The notes beneath the pieces were generated by a model, which was given only the letters and a program-made list of their open reading frames with translations, did no database searches and was not told the DNA's origin. The translations under genes were made by a program, and so were the position numbers. Of a stretch of DNA of 64,000 bases, positions 11,116 through 21,585 are shown one piece after another (position 1 is the first letter of the stretch; the number at the start of each line of letters is the position of its first letter). Source of the stretch: Adineta ricciae (Eukaryota; Rotifera; Eurotatoria; Adinetida; Adinetidae); assembly GCA_905250025.1 (NCBI GenBank), contig CAJNOJ010000212.1:1-64000 (forward strand), in the 5' to 3' direction.

Positions 11116-11441
11116 AAGAAAAACATCGTACGTGAAAAAAAGAAGTTAACTTGTGTTTCTTATACTGGTTCTGTTCTAATAAAACTAACTGTTTGAACCG
11201 GGATTCCGCCAGAAAATTATCGCGATCAACGTAGAAATTCTTGACGATAAGTAAATTTGAACTAAGACACATAGTGCACATAGAAAAATCAGAATATCTT
11301 CGTCAGTTTCCGCTTTTTTTATGCGAGCAGATATTTTACTGCATCCGAGGGTCACAAACTAGAATTAGAGCATAAGGCGTGTTACATTTTCAAACTTTAT
11401 TTAGAAATGATAAAACTTTCATTTAGTCGATGAAATATAGT
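11116..11441. other. Intergenic, no gene seen
   Basis: Lies between the 3' end of the ADP-ribosyltransferase relic and the 3' end of the alkyl-sulfatase gene. Short frames here are not conserved in the copy near 19246-19561. Confidence 0.4.
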
Positions 11442-12005
11442 TTATGGGGCAAAAAGAAGCAAAAACTGAACCAATTGAAGAATGCCTTCCGGATAATCAT
11501 CACCTTGTTGATTTTTAATACGAATATCTTCATTGTCCAATGCATCCATTGGGGTTTTCGCTCGAACTAAAATTTCTTTCCAGATTCGTTCTGTTTTAAT
11601 TTCAATCGCTAAATCCGGTTTGATTTGCTCATTCCAACCGTCTTGAACATCCACAATTGAATTTCGAAGTTCGACCGAATATTTTTCATTGGTGTCGTTG
11701 AAATGAAAGAAAATCACCAGGTTTTCGATTTCTGCCTTTTGATAATTAAAATTCACCGGCAGAACTTGTAAGCAGTTTTTGATCGAAGATTTGGACACAG
11801 TTTCAATGATTTGTTTTTCCGATGGTTTTATATGAATCAATCCTTGAATTTCTAACCGTTTTGTCATATACCAGTTTCTTCCGTTGGCCGAAGTTTCGAA
11901 CGCGGCTAATTTTTCCAAAGTCGAACAGTGAAGTTCATTGATTTCTGAAGGATTTACATCTTCAGGGTATAAACTTAATGCTTCAACCAATTCCAGAGTC
12001 CATCG
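11442..12005 (-). pseudogene. Alkyl sulfatase, 3' part (haplotype A), cut by gap
   Basis: The frame encodes the C-terminal part of the alkyl sulfatase described at 19562-21349, from LELVEALSLYPEDV to the stop, nearly identical to that copy. It covers the end of the dimerisation domain and the SCP2-like C-terminal domain. It runs straight into the N run, and the rest of the same gene appears to resume at 43676. Taken alone the fragment is open. It is classed as a pseudogene because its presumed 5' half carries an out-of-frame deletion of about 191 bp. Confidence 0.7.
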
Positions 12006-12071
12006 NNNNNNNNNNNNNNNNNNNNNNNNNNNNNNNNNNNNNNNNNNNNNNNNNNNNNNNNNNNNNNNNNN
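12006..12071. other. Assembly gap, 66 N
   Basis: A run of 66 N. The left flank matches position 20125 of haplotype B (alkyl sulfatase). The right flank matches position 4012 of haplotype A (GPCR). The two flanks are therefore not neighbours in either copy of the locus. Confidence 0.95.
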
Positions 12072-12396
12072 CTATGCAGGCAAGTACGATACTATACCGA
12101 ACACATTGACCGAACAGATGAGTACCATAAAATCTTGTCTTGCAATATGCTATCGATTGTTTTTGAGGATCGATATGATCAAGTGAATATAAATATGGAA
12201 AAAGAGACCAAATCAAATACATTATCGAACAAATTGACAGACATAGGAAATAAACTGAACTAGCCGTTCGACGGTAGGTCTGTCGAGTAAACATAATACA
12301 ACCACAGGCATTGCCTATGACACCGAGTCCGAGATAGAAACTCATTCCATATCGAGTCATCGCTTGCTGAATGAGCGGTAGATTGGTCACAGGCAT
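12072..12396 (-). CDS. Seven-transmembrane receptor, N-terminal part (haplotype B)
   Basis: Second copy of the receptor at 3353-4336. It covers the start codon through the end of TM3 (RYSIVLACI), where it is cut by the gap before the DRY motif. Differences from the first copy are few (for example Ile to Met in QQAMTRYG), and no lesion is visible in the part present. The frame is open upstream of the chosen Met, but that stretch is not conserved as protein in haplotype A. Confidence 0.75.
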
Positions 12397-13130
12397 GATT
12401 TGAATAAATCGGTTGAGAGAAAGAAAATCTTTATACCCAACACTGGAAACGAGGAATGGTTCTGTTTCTTGGCAAATAAAAACGTCTGAAACGGCGTTAA
12501 AGACTATATTTATAAAAAAAAAATTAACAGAGACTTTCAAACGATAAGTTGTCTTTCTGCTAATTAAGAGATTAAATGAACGCTCATGACTTTTAAATCT
12601 GAAATCTGAAATGATGGATTTTATTATCTGTCTACTTATCGATGACAGTAGCTTCGGTCATTTTCCAATCATTCTTATAAGGTAATATGCTCTTACGTGT
12701 GTCAACATGAAGATAATTAGAAACTCGAAGCGAAAGTTTTCTTTAATGTGATACATTCAGACCTATGTTGTTTCCTTATCGCATCACTATATTTTGCTTA
12801 CTTACATAAATTCCAAAGGTAATATAGACCTACTTAGAGGAAGCAGATTTTCATTAGCTATGATCATAGCTCTTGTAAAAACACGAACGAATCAGTGAAC
12901 TTCATATGGAAAGTTCAGCCATGAGCCCATATGTTTACTGCATAAATGTCACATAATCATAGAAGAGAAGTTATAATCGCTTATTTATACTCATACATAA
13001 CACTTAGCGAGAACTAAAGAATTGTGTAGTCATCGGAAGGTTATTGTCAATGTTGACTTTAAACAAAACTATCATATGATGAATGTCGTCGTTTTATATT
13101 TAGTTCGAAGAAAAATCGCACTTGATCCAC
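12397..13130. other. Intergenic region, shortened relative to haplotype A
   Basis: Counterpart of 4337-5339. It keeps both outer parts but lacks about 225 bases upstream of the decayed GTPase-kinase-RING copy, including the TATATATATA run. No gene was seen. Confidence 0.5.
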
Positions 13131-15786
13131 GGGAACACGGAAAAAGTTAGAACTAAAATTCAATCGAATAATTTAATCAAAAGGTCAACGACTAAATTAG
13201 TAAAAGAATCTCTTGAACTGCAAGAGAGGTTCGTCAGCGCACAAAAAGCTATTTATGAACATTTGGAAACGGTGAAGCACATGATAGATCTATCCTTTGA
13301 AACTGACAAAAGCAGCATTTTTACTGAAAACAATCCATTAGAAGAAGTTCAGATAGTTGTATGTGGTTATAATTCATGCGGCAAAACTTCTTTTATACGT
13401 AAGGTTCTTGGCTGGGGGTACAGGTGCGGTACCTGCACGCACTGTTAAGTTTTCGTATGCGCCTCCCGAACAAGCGTGTTTAATTAAATATGGATCAGCA
13501 ACATATCGTACACAAATTAATGATCAGATCGACTTGTCTAAACATTTCAAAAGCAGTGTCAACAATAAAAGTGATGTTAAAGTCCTAAGGAAGATCGTCA
13601 AAGAGCAACTAGCAAGACCGAATGATGTGGACAAACATTTTGATGATATCCGTAAATGCTACGAACAGCCGAAGGTGGCTCTTCGTAGTCAACTAATTGG
13701 TGTCGATACTTTCTTTCTCAACGCCAAAGTGAATGTGGCTGTTATACAAAAGGATACACGGCAACGGGATGACGATGATGTTGAGCACCGAAGCCACGGC
13801 AAAATGTCTCCATCTTTCGAGCAGTGCGAATCGTTCGACATGTTTTTTTGTTTATCGCCTCCAGATGATATGGAAAAGAAATGAAACATCACGCCATTGA
13901 TGTGTTCTTCGACTTCGTTTTGCTCACGAACCAACGTACTCTCGATGAATGGAACAATTTACTTGCTAAGCCTTTGAAGTGGGGTGAACAATTCTTTGAA
14001 CAGTGTCGATGTGCCATCGATATGACAACCAAAGAAGCAAATCAACGTTTATCGCAATGTTTTAACGAAAAGAAGCTCGATATCGAGAAAAGAGCGATAC
14101 AAGATAGTGAAACACGAGACGTTCGATGCGAAGACTACTGCAACATCATAGATCACAGGCAGTCCATAGTCTCAGATCTGTTAGCCGTCAATTTTGTCTG
14201 CCGTGAAAATCGTTTAGCCTCTTACGATCTAAAAAACACAATACTTTTCAGCACGAAGAAAATTTCATTGATGCCATAGTAGAAAGTGAAGTAATGAAGC
14301 CGATCATACAAGATATTTTCAGCAAACAAAGTTGCTGTATTAAGAAAGGCATGGCTGCAGACAATATTCTTTATCGAAACAAAAAATTAAATTATTGTAT
14401 GCAGCTTACTGGCAAGTGTTTTTGGACTGATGTGATCTCAACGATAACTATAGTTTGGCTATGAAACAAAAACCAGTATTATCACTATTGACCGGTCTCT
14501 GTTTTGTGCTCTTGTTGCTTGAAATTTCCGGGGCCACTTCAGATGCAATCAAAGATGGGTTTTCAAAAAATTAAAAAACTGACGAAACGCAGGCCATACT
14601 TGATCAACGGAAGAAGAAAATTCAACATTACCTCGTTGTCCTTGGAAGTAAGATGGATAAAATGGGTGATCATCTAAAGAAACATATGTTGGAATGGATC
14701 GACAGTAATTACGAGAAGTTGAAAGAAAAAGTCGACCTATATCATTCAGTCATATTGCGTACTATGAATGATCGTGAAAAAGCTTATAAACTAGCTCATG
14801 AATTCATACCTGTATTCGCCTGTATCGAATGTCACTTGGCAGCAAATCTGGATATGACTGCTCACAATGGATCGCACCCAATCATTAACCGGAATGAAGT
14901 CGAAGGCGAAGGAGGATATTTCACAGTTCATCCAGCATCCTGGGATAATGACGATCAACTTGTTGCTAAAAGCTTAAAACAGCATTGCGCCGATCCAAAT
15001 TTTGCATACTTAGAAGGACATTTCCATCGCGCAGTGACCAATCTCAACGTTCCACACATGATTCATTTAAAATATTTGTATATTGACAACGATGTCGTCA
15101 ATTTAATTATGCCTCGTTATTCGGCCAATCTTAAGTCATTCCTCGAGAAAAACTTGAAAGATATGAATGCTGATAAAGCTATAGAAATTTCACGTGACAT
15201 TGAGGCTGAAAATATTCTTATTGACGAACAGAAGCATGTCTATCTGGCTGACTATGGTACATGTCAACATGGAACCGAGAATCACACCATCGTAGGTAGT
15301 GTTCCATTCCCGCCGGACATTAATGCTTTAATGAACAGGGATCATCTTCAAACTTATCTAGGTTCAGCTGTTGATGTATATCTACTCGGCGGTCTTATGT
15401 TTGTATGTGCACCGAACGAGAACTACATTCCAGCATCGGATGCAAATCCTGAACAAGTACAACGACTTGATCGACATAAAGTTCCTGAAAGTTATTGTCA
15501 ATTGATCTTACGTTGTCTACACAAAGATTGGAAGAAAAGATCGACAGCAAAAGAAATCGTTGATGAACTTGATTCAATTGCAATGAAATTGTGCATGATT
15601 TGCCAGGAAAAACCGCGTTTCCTACGTTGTTTTCCTTGTCAGCATAAAACGATGTGCGAAGAATGTTATGCGAAACTTTTACAGCAGAATAATGAAGTTT
15701 CTTGCATCATATGCAGGCAAGCCGTCACTGCTGTTCAAGACGACAACAATTCGAACACTTTTTTTATTACAGATGAAAGGCGGTAG
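13131..15786 (+). pseudogene. GTPase-kinase-RING fusion, decayed copy (haplotype B)
   Basis: Homologous throughout to 5340-8438 but multiply damaged. The start ATG is ACG. A 17-base deletion near 13412 shifts the frame just after an intact P-loop (GYNSCGKT). A 195-bp in-frame deletion near 13645 removes the G3 DTPG region. A further deletion joins two ATTGATG-like sites near 13892. Stops and frame changes occur between 13884 and 14650. From 14653 a 377-codon frame remains open. It holds the end of the stalk, the kinase and the RING. In that frame a 51-bp in-frame deletion near 15196 removes the helix before the catalytic loop and the His-Arg of HRD, turning HRDIKAEN into SRDIEAEN. A 21-bp deletion lies near 15334. 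All eight RING ligands survive. A truncated pseudokinase-RING product is conceivable but unproven. Confidence 0.85.
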
Positions 15787-15839
15787 AATAAAAACCTTTT
15801 TTTTTTCGATACTATCGCATAAAATTAGAAGAAAAATAT

Positions 15840-15840
15840 N
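15840..15840. other. Single n, probable small assembly gap
   Basis: The flanks match about 8491 and 8555 of haplotype A, so some 65 bases present in A are missing or unresolved here. They lie in the spacer between the kinase-RING stop and the WBP1-like stop. Confidence 0.7.
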
Positions 15841-15949
15841 TCTAACAAACTTCCTCAGATGTTTTTCTATTGATATTAATCAAAAAGATTTCTCTTGTCT
15901 TTTTCTTTATCGAATAGTTCGGACTAACAATCAGTGTCTTTAATTGATA

Positions 15950-16667
15950 TTATTGTATCCGAAGATTGTAGATGAATAAGTGCAATATTGTATGATGGTG
16001 TGCAGCTTCCACGTGATGCTTATCGCTGACACCCTCGTATGGCGGTGGCAGCGCTTCAAGCGCACTAGAAATGGTTGATAATGATGGTTTTTCATTAGAT
16101 GATGTAGGAACGCCAAGCTTTGCTTGTTTTCTGAGTTGCCTTTGGTCGAGATTTTGTTGTCTCTTTGTGCAAAAATCTTCGATGCATGCACAACATGTCA
16201 AAACAGCCACAATAATCAGAGGACAGCAAACGGCGGAACCTATCACAAGTCCTAAAACTACTTGCAATGCTGGAGAGATTGAATCTCCAGAATGAAGTGG
16301 TTTTATATCCCAATAAACTGGTCGCGTAAAATGAAAAGTCACTATCGAGGGAATTGTTGGAGGTGGTTGAAATGTACAATACGAGACTTTATCAGTTGAA
16401 CATTGTGTATAGCCTATCAATGAAAACTAAATCATCATTTCAATCATTCAGAAATTTTTTCTTACTCGGACAGCACCATACCAATCCTCCAAGAGAACAA
16501 ATCCGTGCTAAATTATAAGACACACATGACAATAAGTCATTACGAATTTAAATGGTAGAAATAAACATACGATTTGACATTGAACAGTTTTGACCATAAA
16601 CAGCTATACAATCTAAATTAAGTAGAATAAGGATAAAGTATAACTTCTGACTCAATTGATTAAACAT
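15950..16667 (-). pseudogene. WBP1/VOPP1-like membrane protein, 3'-frameshifted (haplotype B)
   Basis: Copy of the gene at 8650-9391 with the same three exons and intact splice sites. The start is at 16667, there is a 42-nt second exon, and the third exon begins after ATAG near 16411. Signal peptide, Cys-rich segment, transmembrane helix and PPPY are preserved. One base is missing near 16001 (GTGGTGCAG became GTGTGCAG), so the second PPxY motif and the natural C-terminus are replaced by a short unrelated tail. The protein could still be made, with one WW-ligand motif instead of two, so this may be a variant allele rather than a dead gene. Confidence 0.65.
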
Positions 16668-17090
16668 TGTGCTTCGAAAGTGCACGGTGTTTTGCCTTGG
16701 TAATCTAAAATATCAGTATAAAAAGCATAATAAAACGAGAGAGATGTTTTGAATAAATATATGTTGCATGAAAAAAATCATAAATAAGTCTTATCTTTTT
16801 CAAGAGTGAAAGGATTAGACATTCAAGTATTTTTCTCGGAATCTCGATAAAGTTGAAAAATATATTATACGCAAAAAGTTGCTTCATCATAAAAATTTGT
16901 CATGTGAACACAACAAAAAGAAAAGGTTTTCACAACTATAGAAGGCAGTACTGTTCATAAAAATGATGAAATCATGCGTTAGACGGACTTTATACTGCAA
17001 TTCCTTTTTAACTCTCGATTAGTTTTATACCTTGCATGCAGAAAGATAAGAAACTCTTTTCTTCTGTCATTATTTAACAAAGGCAACATT
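16668..17090. other. Intergenic, no gene seen
   Basis: Counterpart of 9392-9867. It ends at the left TA target site of the mariner element. Confidence 0.5.
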
Positions 17091-17092
17091 TA

Positions 17093-17120
17093 CATAGGGT
17101 CGTCAAAAAGTTTTGGCAAC
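17093..17120 (+). repeat. Mariner left terminal inverted repeat
   Basis: Starts CATAGGG and matches the right end in inverse orientation over about 27 bases with a few mismatches (TCG versus CAG after CATAGGG, and further single differences). Confidence 0.9.
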
Positions 17121-17273
17121 AGGTGCGCAAAATTTTAGCTGAACGGTTTCTATTCTTTGCGCCGGTTTGTTTTAATAGTGACATCTGTTGTGCATTAAAT
17201 TACCAATAAAAAGTTTTTCTCGTGTTCGTTGTAATTAATCTATAATTAACTTTTCGAACAGCTCTGTATTTCA

Positions 17274-18323
17274 ATGGATAAACTGTGTATTCGATCATAC
17301 ATAAAAACTCGCCTTTTATTAGGCTTAAATGCAATACAAATCTATGATGAATTAGTTACTGCTTATGGACCAGATGTAGTTTCATATCGTGCAGTTGCTC
17401 GATGGGTTCAACGATTTTCAACAGAACAGCAGTCCTTGGAAGATAATCCTCGAAGTGGCCGTCCAGTAACCGTCATTACTCAACAGAATATTGATTCTGT
17501 CAAGGATTTGGTGAATGATGACCCACATATTAGTATCGATTACATAGCAATGATCTTGGATATATCGCATGGAAGTGTGCATACCATTCTTAAACAACAT
17601 CTTGGATTAAGAAAAATAACATCAAGATGGGTACCCCATGCACTAACTGAACAACAAAAACAACGACGTGTTGAGATTTGTACTGAAAATTTGAGAAAAT
17701 TCGAAAATGGTTCCTGGAGACTATGTGATATAGTGACAGGAGATGAAACATGGATCTATCATCGAAAAATTAAAGCAAAAGAACAATGCAAAGTATGGGT
17801 TAGAAAAGATGAAAGTCCTGCAACAGAGGTTCGACGACAGCAATACGAGAAGAAAACCATGTTTATTATTTCTTTTATGTCTACTGGCCCATTAGTTGTT
17901 AATGAATTACCATCTGGCATGTCAATTGATGCTGTTTATTATCGTGATGAATGTTTAAAAAAGTTAATCTCAAAATTACGAAAGAAAAGACCGTTATCAT
18001 TAACAAAAGGCATTAAGCTGCATCATGATAATGCTCGTCCACATATGAATAATATTATTTTTGATCATGTTCAACAACACAAAATGCAAATTATGGTCCA
18101 TCCACCTTATTCGCCTGACCTTGCTCTTTGTGATTTCTGGCTCTTCGGCTATCTAAAACGTAATCTCGATACATATCCAGATTCTACAAGTTTGGCTACA
18201 GCACTAACCAAGGAGCTCAACTCAATACCTGTTTATGAATATCAAAAGACCTTTCAGAAATGGATCCAAAGGATGAAACTTTGTATCGAACATCGTGGGG
18301 ACTACTTCGAACATTTGATGTAA
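17274..18323 (+). CDS. Mariner transposase, DD34D type
   Basis: An intact 349-codon gene, the usual length for mariner transposases (about 345). It catalyses cut-and-paste transposition into TA sites. The N-terminal half has two helix-turn-helix-like segments (YRAVARWVQRF and SHGSVHTILKQHLG) separated by a GRP-type linker (SGRP), then WVPHALT, which resembles the mariner WVPHELT motif. The catalytic triad is D157 in TGDETWIYH, D252 in HHDNARPH and D287 in LALCDFWLF, with exactly 34 residues between the last two. No stop or frameshift. Expression and activity cannot be judged from sequence. Confidence 0.95.
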   Translation: MDKLCIRSYIKTRLLLGLNAIQIYDELVTAYGPDVVSYRAVARWVQRFSTEQQSLEDNPRSGRPVTVITQQNIDSVKDLVNDDPHISIDYIAMILDISHGSVHTILKQHLGLRKITSRWVPHALTEQQKQRRVEICTENLRKFENGSWRLCDIVTGDETWIYHRKIKAKEQCKVWVRKDESPATEVRRQQYEKKTMFIISFMSTGPLVVNELPSGMSIDAVYYRDECLKKLISKLRKKRPLSLTKGIKLHHDNARPHMNNIIFDHVQQHKMQIMVHPPYSPDLALCDFWLFGYLKRNLDTYPDSTSLATALTKELNSIPVYEYQKTFQKWIQRMKLCIEHRGDYFEHLM

Positions 18324-18365
18324 AAAGATTAGCGAAATGTTTTTTTTTCTTAATAAAAATATGAA

Positions 18366-18393
18366 AGTGACAGAACTTTTTGACTGCCCTATG
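18366..18393 (-). repeat. Mariner right terminal inverted repeat
   Basis: Inverse counterpart of 17093-17120. It ends at the TA duplication at 18394-18395. Confidence 0.9.
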
Positions 18394-18395
18394 TA

Positions 18396-19245
18396 ATATC
18401 AGCGATGAATTCAAATACTATTATAAACGATAGCGCAACGTTAGTCACAAAGTTTGTTTCATTGCTGTTTTTTACGCAAACACAACAAAGAATTCAAAAT
18501 ATTATTCTCATCTGGTTAGACAGCAACAACGATGATCAAAATAAAGGCTCTCAAAACATCGTAACCCAGTTACAACGTATTGTTACCGAGTAATGTAAGA
18601 AATTTAATCAAACAATCATCGACTGTAAAATTTTGCATGATTATTTCAGGATCATCTGGACGAGATTTACTACCGCATATACATGACCTGTCGCAAGTGG
18701 ATTCGATCTTCATCTTTTTCGGTAACAAAGAGTATCATGAGCAGTGGGCAAAACAGTGGTCCAAAATCAAAGGACTTTTCACCGCTTGAGCAGCTTCACA
18801 GTGTACCGTGAACACGATCTATCAAGAGCACACTTATTTGTAGAACTCAGTCAATCAATAGGTGAAAGAATGCCCTCGACAGCTTCTTCTGCATTAGCAA
18901 GGTCCGTGATATTTCACTGGTTTTGATAAACGGGCTACAACGAATCCTGATCTAGTTGAAATCCTATTTGTGATGCAAATCGGTCTAAAAAAATTAATGG
19001 TTGTACCAGGTGCGTGTGCGACACTGTCCTGTGATAATGACCACGAGCTGAATATTCTAGCCGAACAGATTCAAAAGGAGAATTTGTCGAACGCAGAAGG
19101 ATGGTGCAAACCACCTCCATTTGGCGTCAACTTACAATAATATGGGTGAAGATTCAAAAGTACTCTCGCACTATGCAAAAGACCTCGAAATCTACCGACA
19201 AGAACTGCCTGCGAATCATCTCGATCTTGGTCAATAAAGAAAAAA
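18396..19245 (+). pseudogene. ADP-ribosyltransferase-TPR pseudogene (haplotype B)
   Basis: Second copy of the relic at 9868-11115, shorter through internal deletion: the part between about 10260 and 10605 of haplotype A is missing here. Recognisable pieces are SLLFFTQTQQRIQNIILIWL near 18460-18520, QVDSIFIFFGNKEYHEQWAK near 18693-18752 and the TPR fragment near 19130-19200. There are stops and frame changes throughout. The LWL codon that is a stop in haplotype A is still open here, so the two copies share ancient lesions and have also gained private ones. Confidence 0.75.
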
Positions 19246-19561
19246 CCTCGTACGTGTAAAAAAGAAGTTAACTTGTGTTTCTTATACTGGATCTGTTCTA
19301 ATAAAGTTAACTGTTTGAGTCGGGATTCTGCCAGAAAGTTATCGCGATCGACGTAGAAATTCTTGACGATAAGTAAATTTGAACTAAGACACAGTGCACA
19401 TAGAAGAATCAGAATATCTTCGTCAGTTTTCGCTTTTTTTATGCGAGCAGATATTTTACTACATCTGAGGGTCACAAACTAGAATTAGAGCATAAGGCGT
19501 CTTACATTTTCAAATTTTATTTAGAAGTGATAAAACTTTCATCTAGTCGATGAAATATAGT
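19246..19561. other. Intergenic, no gene seen
   Basis: Spacer between the ADP-ribosyltransferase relic and the end of the alkyl-sulfatase gene. No conserved frame. Confidence 0.4.
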
Positions 19562-21349
19562 TTATGGAGCAAAAAGAAGCAAAAACTGAACCAATTGAAG
19601 AATGCCTTCCGGATAATCATCACCTTGTTGATTTTTAATACTAATATCTTTATTGTCCAATGCATCCATTGGAGTTTTCGCTCGAACTAAAATTTCTTTC
19701 CAGATCCTTTCTGTTTTAATTTCAATTGCTAAATCCGGTTTGATTTGCTCATTCCAACAGTCTTGAACATCCACAATTGAATTTCGAAGTTCGACCGAAT
19801 ATTTTTCATTGGTGTCGTTGAAATGAAAGAAAATCACCAGATTTTCGATTTCTGCCTTTTGATAATTAAAATTCACCGGCAGAACTTGTAAGCATTTTTT
19901 GATCGAGGATTTGGACACAGTTTCAATAATTTGTTTTTCCGATGGTTTTATATGAATCAATCCTTGAATTTCTAATCGTTTTGTCATATACCAGTTTCTT
20001 CCGTTGGCCGAAGTTTCGAACGCGGCTAATTTTTCCAAAGTCGAACAGTGAAGTTCATTGATTTCTGAAGGATTTACATCTTCAGGGTATAAACTTAATG
20101 CTTCAACCAATTCCAGAGTCCATCGGTATTTTTCTTCCTGAAAAGCTGATTGTGCTTTTGCAAAAACTTCTTTTGCCCCACCGCCAAACTTGACCAAGTT
20201 CTCTGCATGCGTCTTCGGTGCATCCTTGTGCAAATCCGATGTTTTTCCACTAAACCAACCTAAATATCGATCAAATACCGCACGAATAGTCCTAAACAAA
20301 ACATGAAGCACAGTTTGCAAGATTCACTCTCAATCTGCCTCTTACCATGGAACATTTCCATAGAATTGTTGCAAATATGGATGTTGATTGAGCTTCTTCG
20401 GTAATTGAACCAATTGATTTCCGATAATTTCATCCGGTGTTAAGCCTTTATTAATACATCGAATTGTTTGATCGTGAACAAACTGAACCGCATCTCGATA
20501 GACTGTAATTGTTTGATAAATTTCATCTTTTCCAACCATTGGCTTCGTATGCGATGGAATTAGATATTCCGCGCGCAGATTTCTCATTAAATCTAACGAA
20601 GCAATCCATTGTATGGGATCGCGCGTTGTTGTTCCACGTATGGCATAAATATTTGGAAATGCTTTGTAAATATTATCCGCAGCCAATAGAACATTTTCAT
20701 TTGGCATGTGCACAACAATTTGATCATCGGTTTCGCCTGGCGCGTGATATAAAATCAGCTTTCTCCCCGCTACATCCAATTCCAATGAGCGACCACTGAA
20801 TGTGTCCGTTGGTGGAAGATAAGCACGACGATTTGTTTGATTATAATTCAAAAGCGAGCCAATACCAGAGTTGATATGACCTGTTTCTTTGTTCAAGTAT
20901 ACCCCGAATTGTCTTGCCGCACGTTGAAATGTAATTGGTTGAACTAAATTCATTGTTTTATCAAGAATTTCCAATGTTTTTGCATGCGAATAGACTTTCG
21001 TCGTTTCATTAGCAAATACCTCCGCGCCGAAAACATGATCCGAATGATTGTGTGTATAAATAATTGCAACAACTGGCTTCGACGAGATCTTATCAAAATC
21101 CTTCTTCACATCTTCAGCGCTTTCACGCGATTCCAGCGTATCAACAATAATATTTCCATCGTTTCCTTCGATTAATATTGAATTAGCCAATCCATATCCA
21201 ATTGCACAATGGATACCAGGCAGAACAGTTATAACTGAAGAATACTATTTTAAGTCAGAAGTTCACAAATAAATGAAATTACTTTGTCTGGTAAACTCTT
21301 CGTTGTGTTTTAATAAACATTCCACAGGGTCACTATGATCAACAGGCAT
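19562..21349 (-). CDS. Alkyl sulfatase, metallo-beta-lactamase fold (SdsA1/BDS1-like)
   Basis: Three exons (21349-21283, 21234-20346, 20291-19562) with perfect GT..AG introns of 48 and 54 nt give 561 residues. The enzyme would hydrolyse alkyl sulfate esters to alcohol and sulfate using a binuclear zinc site. The N-terminal metallo-beta-lactamase domain has the metal motif THNHSDH, a further GETDDQ segment and a C-terminal-side His in PSHTKP. A dimerisation domain follows, with the family hallmark RYLGWFSG spanning the exon 2/3 joint. An SCP2-like C-terminal domain ends the protein. The start MPVDHSDP is the first Met of exon 1. I saw no signal peptide. The family is mainly bacterial with scattered fungal members, so horizontal origin followed by intron gain is likely. 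The haplotype A copy (11442-12005 plus 43676-44650) is broken. Confidence 0.88.
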
Positions 21350-21585
21350 GATTTTATGTGAAATAGGACAGTTTGTTTTTCGTATTTATAGAGAAATGCG
21401 AGAAAAAGAGAAAAACATTATTTACATATTACGTCCTTCGAAGACTGACATAGCCAGTAATATGTTTGATTACATTCACCTCGTGATAAGAACGAGAAAA
21501 AAAATCGACGTTATACGGCTTGATGTTATTTATTCGACAGTAAGGAGAAAAACAAAACCATTACAAGAAAATCGAATGAATGTTC

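Larger units (their letters stand above)
17093..18393 (+). mobile_element. Complete mariner (Tc1/mariner superfamily) element
   Basis: A 1301-bp insertion flanked by the TA target duplication (17091-17092 and 18394-18395). Its ends are inverted repeats: the left begins CATAGGGTCGTCAAAAAGTT and the right, read inward on the minus strand, begins CATAGGGCAGTCAAAAAGTT. The matching site in haplotype A (near 9884-9890) reads straight through without it, so the boundaries are exact. It contains one intact transposase gene and an AATAAA near the right end. It sits just upstream of the ADP-ribosyltransferase relic. Confidence 0.95.

Noticed and set aside
11983..12540. N-terminal extension of the receptor in haplotype B
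   Set aside because: The upstream codons are open by chance. The equivalent stretch in haplotype A is shifted and not conserved, whereas conservation starts at MPVTNLPL.
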